A DNA stretch of 6,172 nucleotides, taken from the NCBI GenBank assembly GCA_964573565.1, contig CAZNJV010000031.1, positions 1 to 6,172 of the forward strand, in the 5' to 3' direction. Both the position numbers and the translations under genes were made by a program. Of the stretch, positions 4,988-6,172 are shown piece by piece (position 1 is the stretch's first letter; every line of letters begins with the position of its first letter). The notes beneath the pieces were generated by a model. The model ran no database searches. It was not told where the DNA came from and saw only the letters and a program-made list of their open reading frames with translations. This stretch comes from UBA12078 sp964573565. GTDB lineage: Bacteria > Patescibacteriota > Dojkabacteria > SC72.

Positions 4988-6172
4988 CTACTTAACCAAA
5001 AGTGCTTCAAACTCTTCTCTTGTTACAACCTCTTTTTCTAACAGAAGAGCAACCAATTTTTCAACCTCTTCTTTTCTGTCTTTTAGGAGTTTCTTTGCAT
5101 AATCATATGCTTCATCTACCATCCCCTTTATCTCCTCGTCAATTAATTGTGCCGTTCTCTCACTGTAGTCTTTGCCTCCACCATACGCATAACCAAGGTG
5201 CTTCGTTTCTTCAAGGTCACCATATTTCACCATTCCTAACTTCTCACTCATTCCATACTGGGTTATCATCTCTTTTGCGATTTCTGTAATCTGCTCAATA
5301 TCACCAGATGCCCCCATTGAGATATCTCCCAAGAAGATCTCTTCTGCAGCTCTTCCTGCTACACCGGTTCTTAATCTAGCAATTAACTGATTTTTAAATA
5401 CAAATGCACTGTCTTTTTCTGGTAAATATACCGTTACACCACCTGTCATTCCTCTGGAGATTATAGATACTTGCTCAACAGGATCTGAGCCTTCTGTGTA
5501 TCTTGCCACGACTGCATGACCTGCTTCGTGGTATGCAACAGTTTTAACATCGTCTTCTCCTTTGCTTTCTTTCTTCTTTCTTCCTAACTTAACCTTTAGA
5601 TATGCTTCCATGATATCGGCCTGACTGATCTTTTTTCTGTCCTCTTTTGCCGCCATTATTGCAGCTTCGTTCAAAAGGTTCTCTAAATCTGCACCTGAGT
5701 ATCCTACCGTTTTCTTTGCTAATACTTCCAAATCTACGCCTTCGTCAAGTTTCTTGTTCTTAGCATGAACCTCTAGGATTGCTTTTCTTCCTTGCATGTC
5801 AGGCATCTGTACTACCACTGTTCTATCAAATCTCCCCGGTCTTAATATTGCAGGATCTAATACGTCAGGTCTGTTGGTAGCTGCAAGCACGATGACATTT
5901 TCTCTTGCTTCTAATCCATCCATCTCTACGAGGATCTGGTTCAATGTCTGCTCACCTGCTCCAGAGTGTAATACTGTTCCTCTTTTCTTAGCTACTGCAT
6001 CAATTTCATCTATGAAGATGATACATGGAGATGCACTTCTTGCCTTCTTAAACAGATCTCTTACTCTAGATGCACCAGCACCGACAAGCATCTCTTCAAA
6101 TTCTGATCCAGAGGTATGGAAGAATGGTACTCCTGCTTCCCCTGCTACGGCTTTTGCTAAGAGTGTTTTTCC
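4988..6172 (-). CDS. ftsH: ATP-dependent zinc metalloprotease FtsH, C-terminal part
   Basis: Membrane-bound AAA+ protease that unfolds and degrades membrane and soluble proteins as a hexamer. The gene enters from the right edge inside the Walker A motif (first residues GKTLLAKA), so the N-terminal membrane helices and the start of the AAA domain lie outside. About 394 residues are present; numbering from the edge: pore loop LVGAG at 29 to 33, Walker B IDEID at 54 to 58, second region of homology with RPGRFDR at 111 to 117, zinc site HEAGH at 215 to 219, and the likely third ligand D291 in GASGDI. All catalytic residues are intact. The pore loop has leucine where E. coli has phenylalanine (FVG). 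The protein ends soon after the protease helices, without a long tail. A methionine at 6091 is internal, not a start, because the frame stays open with clear FtsH sequence to the edge. Confidence 0.97.
   Translation of the reverse strand, partial: GKTLLAKAVAGEAGVPFFHTSGSEFEEMLVGAGASRVRDLFKKARSASPCIIFIDEIDAVAKKRGTVLHSGAGEQTLNQILVEMDGLEARENVIVLAATNRPDVLDPAILRPGRFDRTVVVQMPDMQGRKAILEVHAKNKKLDEGVDLEVLAKKTVGYSGADLENLLNEAAIMAAKEDRKKISQADIMEAYLKVKLGRKKKESKGEDDVKTVAYHEAGHAVVARYTEGSDPVEQVSIISRGMTGGVTVYLPEKDSAFVFKNQLIARLRTGVAGRAAEEIFLGDISMGASGDIEQITEIAKEMITQYGMSEKLGMVKYGDLEETKHLGYAYGGGKDYSERTAQLIDEEIKGMVDEAYDYAKKLLKDRKEEVEKLVALLLEKEVVTREEFEALLVK

Noticed and set aside
6089..6091. Methionine at 6091 as the ftsH start
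   Set aside because: Codons upstream to the window edge encode conserved FtsH sequence including the end of Walker A, so this methionine is internal.

Overview
The window looks like a piece of a Candidate Phyla Radiation (Patescibacteria) genome, probably near Microgenomates/Katanobacteria. The first bases are the start of a 16S rRNA gene on the minus strand, and its opening resembles those groups. The protein genes are lean and tightly packed. An archaeal/eukaryotic-type ATP-dependent DNA ligase sits where most bacteria rely on an NAD-dependent enzyme. The lineage is inferred from about 50 nt of 16S plus gene style, so it is moderate confidence only. A run of exactly 100 N shows that this is a draft scaffold, probably metagenomic.

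Everything reads right to left on the minus strand. From the right edge: the C-terminal two thirds of the membrane protease FtsH (5' end outside the window); after 12 nt, a full-length DNA polymerase I; after a 48-nt spacer with its own good promoter, a small protein with one membrane helix and a C-terminal DeoR-like winged helix; after 2 nt, an ATP-dependent DNA ligase interrupted by the scaffold gap. Four nt beyond the ligase stop lies the -35 element of an rRNA promoter, then a leader of about 260 nt with a boxA-like element and several hairpins, then 16S rRNA running off the left edge.

The theme is replication and repair enzymology. PolA carries a flap nuclease and a polymerase for primer removal and gap filling, and the ligase seals the resulting nick, so the two can act in sequence. 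The small membrane-tethered winged-helix protein is the least explained gene. It is co-transcribed with the ligase by spacing, and the DNA before it holds an extended -10 promoter, direct repeats, short palindromes and an exact DnaA-box sequence, suggesting that the wHTH/ligase unit is regulated separately from ftsH-polA. I see no CRISPR, mobile element, tRNA or toxin-antitoxin gene. The most unusual items are the tethered regulator, the insertion in the ligase catalytic domain and the structured rRNA leader. None of these amounts to a clearly new system.
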